A DNA stretch of 64,000 bases, taken from NCBI RefSeq assembly GCF_904846625.1, contig NZ_CAJHBL010000001.1, positions 310,001 through 374,000 on the forward strand, read 5' to 3'. Below the pieces are notes generated by a model. That model was given only the letters and a program-made list of their open reading frames with translations, was not told the origin of the DNA and did no database searches. Source of the stretch: Psychrobacter sp. JCM 18900. GTDB taxonomy: Bacteria; Pseudomonadota; Gammaproteobacteria; Pseudomonadales; Moraxellaceae. How positions within the stretch are numbered: the first letter of the stretch is position 1; every line of letters starts with the position of its first letter. The position numbers and the translations under genes are program-made. Of the stretch, positions 1-8,980 are shown in pieces.

Positions 1-1
1 A

Positions 2-985
2 TGGCAGGTACTATCACAGCTGCAGCGCAATCGCTGGGTAGGCACAACACATATTTATGAGCAGCTGATGATGGCAGGCTTTGATATCAGCCTACGTACT
101 GTCCAACGCGATTTGAATGCCCTTGCCAAACGCTTCCCTATCGAAAAAAACAATGCCAATCCTCAAGGATGGCGCTGGAAAGAAGACGCCCCATTACAAA
201 GCTTGCCGCACATGAACTTATCACAAGCGGTTGCTTTTAATATGGTTGAGGCCAATCTGACCCAGTTACTGCCACCTGTTATCTTAGATGAATTATTTCC
301 TTGGTTTGACTTAGCACGGCGACAGCTCAAAAACAGCAAAGTGACCCACTCTTGGATAGACAGAGTGCGTATCGAGCCTGCCACACAGCCGCTTATCGCA
401 CCAGATATAGATTTGGATAGTAAAGACAATATTTACCACGCGCTATTTTATCAGCTGCAGATTCATGCTTGTTATACTCGTAGCAACAAATCACAAGCCA
501 GCGAATATACCCTAAATCCAATCGCAATTATCCAGCGCGGCGTGATTATTTATCTGCTGGCAACTCGTACTGACGATCCAGAAGTCACCATTCGCACCTT
601 TGCCTTACATCGTTTTGATAGTGTTGAAATTCTCGAAACCGCTGCAAAAACGCCAGAGAACTTTCAACTTGATACCTATTTGGATGAAGGTAGCATGGGC
701 TTTAGTCACCCACTGTTTGGCGAATTGGATGAGCGTGGCAAAAATACTGCTGTTGAGCTTAGATTTACTAGGCAGGCTGGTAAGAGTCTGACCGAAAGTA
801 AGCTTAATGACGATCAAACCGTGACGCTAAATGAGGACAATACCCTTACTGTCAAAGCCACTGTTAACTTAACCTCACAGCTGGTCTGGTGGCTACGTGG
901 ATTTGGTAGTGGGTTATTAGATGCCAAGCCTGAGCTACTTTATCAAGCAGTATTAGATAAGTCTTCAACAGCAATCAGTGAGTGA
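2..985 (+). CDS. WYL-domain transcriptional regulator, 5' end cut by window edge
   Basis: The reading frame is open from base 2, so the gene begins before the window. An ATG at 68 exists, but starting there would remove the first half of the DNA-binding domain. The codons before it read WQVLSQLQRNRWVGTTHIYE, which is the usual first helix of the DeoR/WYL-type HTH, followed by the recognition part SLRTVQRDLNALA. The middle of the protein (roughly residues 165-220) contains GVIIYLLATR and TIRTFALHRFDSVEIL, matching the WYL ligand-sensing domain, which in known members binds nucleotides or other small ligands. The C-terminal part resembles the WCX extension. A terD-family gene follows after 97 bp on the same strand, so co-transcription is possible. 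Family assignment is firm; target genes and ligand are unknown. Confidence 0.85.
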   Translation, partial: WQVLSQLQRNRWVGTTHIYEQLMMAGFDISLRTVQRDLNALAKRFPIEKNNANPQGWRWKEDAPLQSLPHMNLSQAVAFNMVEANLTQLLPPVILDELFPWFDLARRQLKNSKVTHSWIDRVRIEPATQPLIAPDIDLDSKDNIYHALFYQLQIHACYTRSNKSQASEYTLNPIAIIQRGVIIYLLATRTDDPEVTIRTFALHRFDSVEILETAAKTPENFQLDTYLDEGSMGFSHPLFGELDERGKNTAVELRFTRQAGKSLTESKLNDDQTVTLNEDNTLTVKATVNLTSQLVWWLRGFGSGLLDAKPELLYQAVLDKSSTAISE

Positions 986-1082
986 CATCACTGACCTGAG
1001 TTAGGCTAACATCCGCACGCCTTATGTAAGCAAGCACCAAATCTAGATAACGGTTAGAAACTAAGAATAAAAAAGGAAAGTT

Positions 1083-1730
1083 ATGTCGACCACTGCCCCA
1101 TCACCACTGCTGTCAGATAGTTTACGAGGACTGGGACTAGACGCAGGAACGTTGTTCTTTGCGCTCAATTATGAATTTACCAAAATTGAGCCAAAAGGCA
1201 TGTTTAAGCGCTTCAAAAAAAATCAAAGCGCGATGGATATTGATCTGGCTTGTGTGTTGTACGATGACAATTGCGTCATCAGTGACATCGTTTGGTTTAA
1301 ACAATTACGAGATAAAGCTGAGTCGGTCAAGCATCAAGGTGACAGCTTAAATGGTAAGGATCGCGGTGAACAAGCCATGTATCTTGCCCCGCTTGATCAA
1401 GAGCAGATCAGACTGGAGCTTGAGAAAATACCCACTCATATTACTCATATTGGTTTAATTGCCAACTCATACCATGGCCATTCGTTTTCTAGAGTCAAGA
1501 AAGGCGAAATTCATCTGAGTGACGATGAAGGAAACCGTTGTTTTGAAGTCAACCTTAAGCAGCTCCCACGCGACTGCACCACGCTATGGGTAGCGCATTT
1601 GCGTCGATCTGTTGACGACTGGCATTTAACATTGCAAAACTTACCACTCACTGCAGAAGATCTAGCAGATGCAGCACAAGAAGTAGCTCATGAGTTAGCA
1701 CGTGCATTGCCTATTCCTCAGGGAATATAA
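1083..1730 (+). CDS. TerD-family stress protein
   Basis: This 215-aa protein has no signal peptide and should be cytoplasmic. It carries the TerD fold signature: a hydrophobic strand with acidic residues (DIDLACVLYDD), then ISDIVWFKQL, a loop with SVKHQGDSLNG corresponding to the HSGDNRTG region of TerD, and a C-terminal strand set ending VAHLRRSVDDWHL. TerD/TerZ/CABP proteins bind calcium and occur in tellurite-resistance and general stress operons. No other ter gene (terA, terB, terC) is nearby, so this is a solitary member and tellurite resistance should not be assumed. The start is supported by AAAGGAAAG just upstream of the ATG. A strong hairpin terminator follows. The metal-binding loop is less acidic than in classical TerD, so calcium binding is uncertain. 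Confidence 0.7.
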   Translation: MSTTAPSPLLSDSLRGLGLDAGTLFFALNYEFTKIEPKGMFKRFKKNQSAMDIDLACVLYDDNCVISDIVWFKQLRDKAESVKHQGDSLNGKDRGEQAMYLAPLDQEQIRLELEKIPTHITHIGLIANSYHGHSFSRVKKGEIHLSDDEGNRCFEVNLKQLPRDCTTLWVAHLRRSVDDWHLTLQNLPLTAEDLADAAQEVAHELARALPIPQGI

Positions 1731-1751
1731 GAGCAATTAGTAATCGCATAT

Positions 1752-1791
1752 AAAAGAGGTCTTGTGCTATCCAAACACAAGACCTCTTTTT
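1752..1791. terminator. Bidirectional rho-independent terminator
   Basis: A perfect 15-bp stem (AAAAGAGGTCTTGTG paired with CACAAGACCTCTTTT) encloses a 9-nt loop. A-tract and T-tract lie at the two ends, so it can stop both the rightward terD-family transcript and the leftward channel gene. Confidence 0.9.
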
Positions 1792-1857
1792 ATGGTCAAA
1801 ATATTAGCTATAATTAATTGCTAAAAACCTATCTGTTATAAATCATTTCACACTTCG

Positions 1858-2841
1858 CTATAAAACTTCACCGCAATGCGGACAGAAGTTCTTTTGGCGC
1901 GTCTCAACTTCTTTTTCACGCCGTTCAAGCTCTTGCTCTCGAAGTACCTGTAAAACAATATTTTGTGCCTGCTCTTTATCTAAGCCTAGCTCTCGACGAA
2001 TTTTATCAATCATCATCTGATTCTGTACCAAATCAAAGTCGCTATCAATGAGCTGCTCACGAAAGTGCTGTTCCAGCTCTTCACGGCGCTGAGCCAATTC
2101 ATTTGCTAATCCTGTCGCTAGAATACCAGCCGGCAGTGCGGCGAGACCCACACCCAATATCGTAATGACCGCACCCAATATTTTGCCAGCATTAGTAATT
2201 GGCGTGACATCTCCGTATCCTACTGTTGTCAGTGTCACCACAGCCCACCACATCGCTTTAGGTATGGACTCAAACTCATCTGGCTGTGCGTGATTCTCCA
2301 CCAGATATATACCGCTAGAGGCGGTCACAATCATAATAATAAGAATAAAGATAACGGCTTGAAACGAACCTCGCTCCTTGCTAATCACAACTAGCAAGAT
2401 ACGCATTGAGGCAAAATAACGCGTCAATTTTAGGATTCGAAACAAACGTAAAATACGCAAGAAACGCAAATCAATATTGACAAAGAAATTCAAAAAGGCG
2501 GGCACGATGGCTACTAAGTCAATCAATGCGGATGGACTTCTGAGCCAATCCCATCGCTGTTTCCACGTTGTATTATCGGGCTTTGCTTCAGCCACACTCC
2601 ACAGACGCAGTAAGTACTCAATAGAAAAGACAACGATAGAGAAATTTTCAAATAAGGTGAAGTAATCTTGATAAGGGTAATACCACTGATCGACAGACTC
2701 TGCTATCACAGCAGCTACGTTAGTCATAATCAAAAATATAAGAAAATAATCAACGTAACGGCTAAATAACGTGTCATGTTCTTCATTTTGTAAAATATCA
2801 TAAACAAAATGACGCAAGCGCCGTATAGATTGGAATAACAT
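1858..2841 (-). CDS. Voltage-gated potassium channel (six-TM ion transport protein)
   Basis: This 327-aa inner-membrane protein has the Kv-channel plan: S1-S3 in roughly residues 28-120, an S4 voltage sensor with regularly spaced arginines (LRFLRILRLFRILKLTRY, about 124-142), then S5, pore helix and S6. The selectivity filter TTVGYGD lies near residue 207 and identifies it as K+-selective. The cytosolic C-terminus is a charged predicted coiled coil (about 245-312) ending in CPHCGEVL, a single CxxC knuckle near residue 319 that may bind zinc between subunits of the tetramer. Closest known relatives are bacterial KvAP/Kch-type ion transporters. The start has an AGGG element about 7 nt upstream. 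The gene stands alone and converges on the TerD-family gene. The channel assignment is very secure; physiological role is not known. Confidence 0.92.
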   Translation of the reverse strand: MLFQSIRRLRHFVYDILQNEEHDTLFSRYVDYFLIFLIMTNVAAVIAESVDQWYYPYQDYFTLFENFSIVVFSIEYLLRLWSVAEAKPDNTTWKQRWDWLRSPSALIDLVAIVPAFLNFFVNIDLRFLRILRLFRILKLTRYFASMRILLVVISKERGSFQAVIFILIIMIVTASSGIYLVENHAQPDEFESIPKAMWWAVVTLTTVGYGDVTPITNAGKILGAVITILGVGLAALPAGILATGLANELAQRREELEQHFREQLIDSDFDLVQNQMMIDKIRRELGLDKEQAQNIVLQVLREQELERREKEVETRQKNFCPHCGEVL

Positions 2842-3017
2842 GCCAGCCCTATGCGGTGAAATACCGATTTGATATTAGTAGAATAAAACAACAGTCAAAC
2901 AATAAAGAACAAACTTTCATCACAGAACATAGGAGATATTTGCAGCAATCATCCGTGATTTTTATCAACAACGCTTCATTTAGTACTGACCTGCCCCTTA
3001 TCAGCCATGACTATCGG

Positions 3018-3245
3018 CTATACAAAATTCAGGTAATAGATATAGACTGATACCAGCAGTATAAACACAATTAGTAGGATAGAGAACCTTAAGAACTGTT
3101 CGTCAGCACGAAGCTGCTGGCTAATATCTTGTGCAGGTATCAAAAATAAATGACATTCAGGACAACAAGAGTCTACCTGATTCAATATTTTCATAGTACG
3201 CGCATTCGTACAGCGTAGAGGGGAGTTACTGCAATAGCCAAGCAT
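3018..3245 (-). CDS. Small single-pass membrane protein with zinc-knuckle motif
   Basis: The 75-aa product starts MLGYCSNSPLRC and contains CCPECHLFLIPA at about residues 27-38, so four or more cysteines (C5, C12, then CCxxC) could form a treble-clef or zinc-ribbon site. A hydrophobic segment near the C-terminus (FSILLIVFILLVSVYIYYL) should span the membrane once. The frame is open upstream for 16 more codons, but AGAGG about 11 nt before this ATG and the start of the cysteine motif favour the internal start. The pairing of an N-terminal cytosolic zinc site with a C-terminal anchor is seen in small Moraxellaceae proteins of unknown function. It lies between the channel gene and ompW. I do not know its function, and the gene call is moderate. 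Confidence 0.5.
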   Translation of the reverse strand: MLGYCSNSPLRCTNARTMKILNQVDSCCPECHLFLIPAQDISQQLRADEQFLRFSILLIVFILLVSVYIYYLNFV

Positions 3246-3555
3246 AATATATTGCACCTCTTGTTGAATCATAAATAAGAGATACCGACTCACGTCAATG
3301 ACACTTACTTAAAAAGCAGCTTTTGTTGTGTTTAATTATAGACTGTAGACAATTGAATTACACGTAAATGTAATTTATTGCAGAAATATTGCTACTTTAT
3401 GCTCAAAACCTTACCAATAATAATGATTTTCGTATTATAATAGAGATTAAATGTTACAGATTAAACTTTAATCATGACATTATGTATCAGTAGTTAGCTA
3501 ATGCCATCCCTCATTAGAAAATTACTGATAATTTTTTATTACGTTAAGGAATGAA

Positions 3556-4200
3556 ATGATGAAACTACAATCCCTAGTTTTAGCAACTGCTGCTGCACTG
3601 ACAATGACAACTGCTTTTGCAGTCCCTGCTGGTACTTGGTCTGTTGCTGCTGGCGCACATTATGTTGATCCTAAAAATGACAACGGTACAGTATCTACTG
3701 GCTTAGGCAACTTTGAAGTTGATGTTGATGGTGATGTACGCCCAACTATCAGTGGTGAGTATTTCATCGCTAACAACGTTGGTGTTGAATTACTAGCTGC
3801 TATTCCGTTTCATCATGACATTACTCTAAAAGCTGGTGAAACTACTATTGATGCGAAAACACAGCATCTACCACCTACTCTATCTGTACAGTATCACTTC
3901 GATGGCTATGATCTGCCTATGAATGTGAAGCCTTTTGTTGGTGTTGGTGTGAACTACACCACTTTCTTTGAAGAAAAGGTTTATATTCCTCTCGCTGGTG
4001 ACTATGATTTAGAACTTGATGATAGCGTTGGTGTAGCTGGCCATGTTGGTCTTGATATTCCTTTTGCTCCAACTGAATATTTCCGTATTGATGCCCGTTA
4101 TATGGACATTAAAACAGATGCAAGCCTAAACGGTGATGATATTGGTGAAGTCGATATCAGCCCTTGGGTATATGGCGTAGCATTCGTTAAACAGTTCTAA
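3556..4200 (+). CDS. ompW: OmpW-family outer membrane protein
   Basis: The 214-aa product has a Sec signal peptide (cleavage after AFA, about residue 22) and then alternating-hydrophobicity strands expected of an eight-stranded beta-barrel. Diagnostic OmpW stretches are the early SVAAGAHYVDPKNDNG, the ISGEYFIANNVGVELLAAIPF strand pair, the PFVGVGVNYT strand and a C-terminus ending in phenylalanine (AFVKQF), as used by the BAM complex. OmpW barrels form a hydrophobic channel for small hydrophobic molecules. Two adjacent ATGs exist (3556 and 3559); AAGGA lies 5 and 8 nt before them, so the second may be used. A TATAAT hexamer at 3436-3441 could be the -10 of its promoter. A rho-independent terminator follows, so it is probably monocistronic. 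Confidence 0.9.
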   Translation: MMKLQSLVLATAAALTMTTAFAVPAGTWSVAAGAHYVDPKNDNGTVSTGLGNFEVDVDGDVRPTISGEYFIANNVGVELLAAIPFHHDITLKAGETTIDAKTQHLPPTLSVQYHFDGYDLPMNVKPFVGVGVNYTTFFEEKVYIPLAGDYDLELDDSVGVAGHVGLDIPFAPTEYFRIDARYMDIKTDASLNGDDIGEVDISPWVYGVAFVKQF

Positions 4201-4226
4201 ATTAGTAAAATATAATGCGTAATAAG

Positions 4227-4251
4227 AGCCAGCTTGATAGCTGGCTTTTTT
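4227..4251 (+). terminator. Rho-independent terminator of ompW
   Basis: Stem AGCCAGC / GCTGGCT with the loop TTGATA is followed directly by six T residues, 27 bp after the ompW stop codon. Confidence 0.88.
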
Positions 4252-4349
4252 GTGCTTATTAATTATGGATATTACCGTTTGTCTACTCTAACTACTAGAC
4301 AATTATTTATAAAAACAACTAATAACCTACAAGAACAAATAATCTTCAT

Positions 4350-4380
4350 AAAAAAAGACCACCCTTAGGCAGTCTTTTTT
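4350..4380 (-). terminator. Terminator of the aceE-aceF operon
   Basis: Read on the minus strand, GACTGCC and GGTGGTC pair over seven positions (two G-U) around a short TAAG loop, flanked by A- and T-tracts. It lies 15 bp beyond the aceF stop codon. Confidence 0.75.
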
Positions 4381-4395
4381 AATGGCTAGCTAGCT

Positions 4396-6114
4396 TTAGA
4401 TCAAGATACGACGTGGGTCTGCTAGTAGCGTTGCGATATAACGAGTAAATACAGCAGCGTCTGCGCCATTAATCACACGGTGGTCATAAGACAAAGACAG
4501 TGGCAACATCAAACGTGGCTCAAAGCTTTGTGTCTTAGCATCCCAACGTGGCTGCATACTTGCTTCAGAGACACCTAAGATACCAACTTGTGGCCAGTTA
4601 ACTAACGGCGTAAAGGCGGTACCACCCAAGTTACCTTGGCTCGATATGGTAAAGCTTGCCCCTTGCAAATCTTTAGTACTGAGCTTCTTATCACGAGCTT
4701 TTACAGCAAGCTCGCCAATCTCAATCGCAATTTGCTTCAAACCTTTATCTTGTACATTTTTGATAACAGGTACGATAAGACCATCATCTGTTGCCACAGC
4801 AATACCCATATTGACACTTTTACGCAATATAACCTGAGTATTGTCATCGCTTAAATGACTATTAAAGCGTGGATGCTGTGTCAATGCATAAGCAGTTGCT
4901 TTAACCACAAAGGCCAAGATAGTAAAGCCAACACCTTCTGCTTTCATGCCACCTTTTAGCTCACCGCGTAGTTTTTCAGTCTCAGTGATATCAGACAGAT
5001 CGAACTGCGTTACTTGCGGTAGCAAAGTATTGTAGTTGAGCTGTGGTATCGAGACTTTCTGCAAGCGGCTGAGGTCTTGTGTTTCTGTCTCACCCCAGAT
5101 CTCAGCGTTACTCATGTCAGGCAATTTCGGTAGACCTGAGCTGACAGGATTGCCACTCACAGGTGCCGCTTTCTGCTTGGTTAGACTCTTCTTAACATGT
5201 GCAAACAAGTCTTCTTTTAGAATGCGATCGTTTAGAGCAGAACCATTCACTTGTGTGATATCAACACCTAACTGACGCGCTAGTTTGCGAACAGCAGGAC
5301 CTGCATACACATCAACCAATTTTTCATTGACTTGTGCTTCAGTTAATTTACCCTCTGTTTTGCTAGCAGCTGTATCATTATTGGTCGGTTTGGCCGCTTG
5401 TTTTGGCTCACCAGTAGTTTTAGCAGCTGGTTTATCTTCTGTTTTGGCTGGTGCTGACTCTTGTGGCTTAGGAGCTTCAGATTCACTATCACTAGCATCA
5501 TCTGTACCACTTGCTATGATAACGATAAAGTCCTGACCGTTAGCAACCATATCACCTGCTTCGACCAAGATTTTCTCAATCTTACCGGCAACTGGCGCTG
5601 GTACTTCAACCGAAGCTTTATCTGATTCGATTAGCAAAATCGACTGTTCAGCACTGACAGTATCACCAACGCTCACCATGATTTCAGAAACTTGTGCCTC
5701 GTCAACACCTAAGTCAGGTAGCGCATGAGTAGTTGCTTTACCAGCATTAGCGGCTGGCTTGGCAGCAGACTCTGATTGCTTTGATTCAGTTGCAGCAGGC
5801 TCAGGCTTTGATTCTGGTTTAACATCGTCTGTGCTGTTCGCTTCTTGCTTTTCAGCAGCATTGTCATCGTTACTTTCTGCGCTATCGTCAGCACTTTCAA
5901 GCTCAATTAGCACCATACCTTCGCTAACTTGATCGCCAATAGCAACACTAATCTTAGTCACTTTACCAGCAGCAGAGCTTGGTACTTCAACCGATGCTTT
6001 GTCAGATTCTAATAATACGATGTTGTCGTCTTTTGCGATGACATCACCAACTTCTACCATAATCTCGCTGACTTCGGCGCTATCCACACCTAAATCGGGG
6101 GCTTTAATGTCCAT
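4396..6114 (-). CDS. aceF: Dihydrolipoyllysine acetyltransferase, pyruvate dehydrogenase E2
   Basis: E2 core of the pyruvate dehydrogenase complex; transfers the acetyl group from lipoyl-lysine to CoA. The 572-aa protein has two lipoyl domains (about 1-75 and 130-205), each with the lipoylation motif ESDKASVEVP (K39 in the first). Ala/Pro/Lys/Glu-rich linkers join them to a peripheral subunit-binding domain (about 265-305, AGPAVRKLARQLGVDI) and a C-terminal catalytic domain. The catalytic motif is DHRVINGAD: the usual HxxxDG aspartate is asparagine. The same substitution is known in the well-studied Azotobacter vinelandii E2p, so activity is expected. E. coli AceF has three lipoyl domains, so this is the shorter version. 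GAGGAAA precedes the ATG. The gene follows aceE after 28 bp and ends at a terminator. The E3 gene (lpd) is not in the window. Confidence 0.97.
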   Translation of the reverse strand: MDIKAPDLGVDSAEVSEIMVEVGDVIAKDDNIVLLESDKASVEVPSSAAGKVTKISVAIGDQVSEGMVLIELESADDSAESNDDNAAEKQEANSTDDVKPESKPEPAATESKQSESAAKPAANAGKATTHALPDLGVDEAQVSEIMVSVGDTVSAEQSILLIESDKASVEVPAPVAGKIEKILVEAGDMVANGQDFIVIIASGTDDASDSESEAPKPQESAPAKTEDKPAAKTTGEPKQAAKPTNNDTAASKTEGKLTEAQVNEKLVDVYAGPAVRKLARQLGVDITQVNGSALNDRILKEDLFAHVKKSLTKQKAAPVSGNPVSSGLPKLPDMSNAEIWGETETQDLSRLQKVSIPQLNYNTLLPQVTQFDLSDITETEKLRGELKGGMKAEGVGFTILAFVVKATAYALTQHPRFNSHLSDDNTQVILRKSVNMGIAVATDDGLIVPVIKNVQDKGLKQIAIEIGELAVKARDKKLSTKDLQGASFTISSQGNLGGTAFTPLVNWPQVGILGVSEASMQPRWDAKTQSFEPRLMLPLSLSYDHRVINGADAAVFTRYIATLLADPRRILI

Positions 6115-6142
6115 GATTTATTTCCTCGTCTTATGGTTATTA

Positions 6143-8953
6143 TTATTTGACATCTTTATCATCAAGTACATTTGCATCTGCTTGATCTTCAGCACGACCT
6201 TCATTACTGATTTCATCATCGTCTTCAGCGATAAACTCAGGTACAGGATTTGGATTTACGTTACCTGGTGCTGGTGCATCTGGAGACTGGTCATAGTAAG
6301 ACTGCTGCTGCCATGCAGGCGGATGATCCACATCGATACCTAAGCTTGAAATCGCGTCTTTAACCAAACGCATCTCAACTTCGCCTTCGTCCGCTAGGCG
6401 TTTAAGCGTTGCCACAACAATATGCGCAGCATCAACGTTGAAGAAACTACGTAGGTTTTCGCGCGTATCAGAACGGCCATAACCATCGGTACCCAGAGTC
6501 GTGTAAGGACGATTGTCTGGCAACCAAGCACGGATTTGCTCTGAGTAGTTACGCATATAATCTGTCGCTGCAACCACGATACCTTCGTGCGGTGCTAATT
6601 GTTCAGTAACCCAAGGCACTTTCTCTTCATCCATTGGATGTAGACGATTGTAGTCATCACAAACCATACCATCACGAGTCAGCTCGTTAAAGCTAGTTAC
6701 ACTCCAGACGTTAGACGTAATATTGAACTCGTCTCTTAGTATCTGTGATGCTTTTTGTACTTCGCGTAAGATAACACCAGAACCTAATAGCTGTACTTGT
6801 GTTGAACCATTGTCTTCAAGCAAGTACATACCACGTTTGATACCTTCCTCGGCACCTTCTGGCATAGCAGGTTGTTCGTAGTTTTCATTCATCAACGTCA
6901 AGTAATAATAGACGCGCTCGCCTTCACCATACATACGGCGTAGACCGTCATGCATGACCACAGCTAGCTCATAACCAAAGCAAGGATCGTAGCTGACGCA
7001 GTTTGGCACGACATTGAATAGAATCTGCGAATGACCATCTTGATGCTGTAAGCCTTCGCCATTAAGTGTTGTACGACCAGCGGTTGCGCCTAACAAGAAG
7101 CCTTGTGCTTGACAATCACCTGCCGCCCAAGCCAAATCACCCACACGTTGGAAACCAAACATTGAGTAATAGATATACATCGGAATCATCGGTAATGCGT
7201 TCACAGAATAACTGGTTGCCAATGCAATCCAAGTACTCATTGCGCCTGCTTCGTTGATACCTTCTTCTAACATGTGACCATCGATAGCTTCTTTATAGCC
7301 CATCAACGCTTCACTGTCTTCTGGCGTATATTTTTGACCAACAGCCGAGTAGATACCCAATTGACGGAACATACCTTCTAGACCAAACGTACGCGCTTCG
7401 TCAGGTACAATTGGTACAACGCGATCTTGGATGTCTTTGTTTTTTAGCATCGCAGATAGTAAGCGTACAAATACCATCGTCGTAGATTGCTCTTTACCAT
7501 TGCTGCCTTTTAATACCCGATCAAACATTGATAATTCAGGGATATTCAGTGGGATATGACCACTACGACGGTTTGGCAGATGACCACCTAACGACTCACG
7601 ACGACCTTTTAGATACTTCATCTCCGCCGAACCTTCTTCAGGACGGTAGAATGGTAGAGTCTCTAACTGCTCATCAGTAAATGGCAAATCAAAACGATCA
7701 CGGAAATACATCAACGCTTCCTGATCAAGCTTCTTCACCTGATGCGATTTGTTGACTGCTTGCGTTTGGGCAGACAAGCCATAACCTTTAACGGTCTTAA
7801 CCAAAATAACCGTCGGTTGGCCTTTAGTTTTCATAGCTTCGCTAAAGGCAGCATAAACTTTAACTGGATCATGGCCACCGCGGTTCAGACGTGAAATTTC
7901 TTCGTCAGTCAACGCATCTGCCATCTCTTCTAGCTCTGGGTATTTACCAAAGAATTCTTTGCGAGTAAATTCAGGCGTACGCGCTTCGTATAACTGATAC
8001 TCACCATCCACCACTTCTTCCATACGTTGTTTAAGGACACCCGTATGATCTTTACCAAGTAATGAATCCCAATTACCACCCCAAATGACTTTGATGACTC
8101 GCCAGCCTGCGCCGCGGAATACTGACTCTAGCTCTTGAATGATTTTACCGTTACCACGGACTGGACCATCAAGACGCTGCAAGTTACAGTTAACTACCCA
8201 TATTAGGTTGTCCAACTTCTCACGACCAGCAAGAGAAATAGCACCTAAGCTTTCTGGCTCATCCGTTTCACCATCACCTAAGAATGTCCAAATCTTACGA
8301 CCTTCTTTTTCTAGTAAGCCACGGTTTTCCATATAACGATGTACATGGGCGTGATAGATAGACATGATTGGGCCAAGTCCCATTGATACGGTTGGGAACT
8401 GCCAGTAATCAGGCATGAGATATGGATGCGGATAGCTTGATAGACCTTTGCCGCCTACTTCACGACGGAAATTATCGAGCTGATCTTCGGTCAAACGACC
8501 TTCTAAATAAGAACGGGCATAGATACCTGGTGCTGAGTGACCTTGATAATAGATCATGTCACCACCGAAATGATCGCTAGCGGCGCGGAAGAAGTGGTTA
8601 AAACCCGTTTCATAAAGCGTTGCACTAGAGGCGAATGTCGCTAAGTGACCACCCAAATCGTCATCATTTTTGTTGGCACGCATGACCATGGCAAGTGCGT
8701 TGTAGCGAATTAGCGCACGTATCTTACGCTCCATGCCTAGATCGCCTGGGTACATTGGCTCATCTTCAACAGCGATACTATTGACATACGCAGTGTCTAG
8801 TCTGTTGAACGGGAGGCCTTCTTGAACTGCCATATTGTATAAGGCTTTTAGGAGAAACTGAGCACGGTCCTTGTCTGCGTGTTTAACCACAGACTCAAAG
8901 GCTGCCAGCCATTCCTGAGTTTCGGTGCTATCAGCATCCTTATAATAATTCAT
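6143..8953 (-). CDS. aceE: Pyruvate dehydrogenase E1 component, homodimeric type
   Basis: Decarboxylates pyruvate with thiamine diphosphate and reductively acetylates the lipoyl groups of AceF. The 936-aa product has the ThDP-binding motif starting GDGETDEPE (about residue 228) and ending about 27 residues later in VVNCN, and is colinear with the single-chain AceE of enteric bacteria (about 887 aa). Extra length comes from a C-terminal tail rich in Asp, Glu, Pro and Asn (from about residue 875), which is not part of the catalytic fold. I placed the start at the second ATG because AAGGA lies 9 nt upstream; an in-frame ATG at 8980 would add nine residues but has only TAGGTAGGT before it. First gene of an aceE-aceF operon; its promoter must lie in the AT-rich region to the right. 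No pdhR regulator is adjacent. Confidence 0.96.
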   Translation of the reverse strand: MNYYKDADSTETQEWLAAFESVVKHADKDRAQFLLKALYNMAVQEGLPFNRLDTAYVNSIAVEDEPMYPGDLGMERKIRALIRYNALAMVMRANKNDDDLGGHLATFASSATLYETGFNHFFRAASDHFGGDMIYYQGHSAPGIYARSYLEGRLTEDQLDNFRREVGGKGLSSYPHPYLMPDYWQFPTVSMGLGPIMSIYHAHVHRYMENRGLLEKEGRKIWTFLGDGETDEPESLGAISLAGREKLDNLIWVVNCNLQRLDGPVRGNGKIIQELESVFRGAGWRVIKVIWGGNWDSLLGKDHTGVLKQRMEEVVDGEYQLYEARTPEFTRKEFFGKYPELEEMADALTDEEISRLNRGGHDPVKVYAAFSEAMKTKGQPTVILVKTVKGYGLSAQTQAVNKSHQVKKLDQEALMYFRDRFDLPFTDEQLETLPFYRPEEGSAEMKYLKGRRESLGGHLPNRRSGHIPLNIPELSMFDRVLKGSNGKEQSTTMVFVRLLSAMLKNKDIQDRVVPIVPDEARTFGLEGMFRQLGIYSAVGQKYTPEDSEALMGYKEAIDGHMLEEGINEAGAMSTWIALATSYSVNALPMIPMYIYYSMFGFQRVGDLAWAAGDCQAQGFLLGATAGRTTLNGEGLQHQDGHSQILFNVVPNCVSYDPCFGYELAVVMHDGLRRMYGEGERVYYYLTLMNENYEQPAMPEGAEEGIKRGMYLLEDNGSTQVQLLGSGVILREVQKASQILRDEFNITSNVWSVTSFNELTRDGMVCDDYNRLHPMDEEKVPWVTEQLAPHEGIVVAATDYMRNYSEQIRAWLPDNRPYTTLGTDGYGRSDTRENLRSFFNVDAAHIVVATLKRLADEGEVEMRLVKDAISSLGIDVDHPPAWQQQSYYDQSPDAPAPGNVNPNPVPEFIAEDDDEISNEGRAEDQADANVLDDKDVK

Positions 8954-8980
8954 TCTTGTTAATCCTTTTATATCAGTCAT

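Noticed and set aside
1083..1730. Tellurite resistance determinant
   Set aside because: Only one TerD-family gene is present, with no terA, terB or terC nearby.
2856..3050. 64-codon plus-strand frame between channel and ompW
   Set aside because: It overlaps the better supported minus-strand zinc-knuckle gene and lacks an RBS.
5036..5536. Open frames opposite aceF
   Set aside because: Shadow frames of the Ala/Glu/Lys-rich linkers in aceF.
4396..6114. AceF active-site aspartate replaced by asparagine as a sign of inactivation
   Set aside because: The same Asn occurs in the characterised active Azotobacter vinelandii E2p, and the operon is intact.
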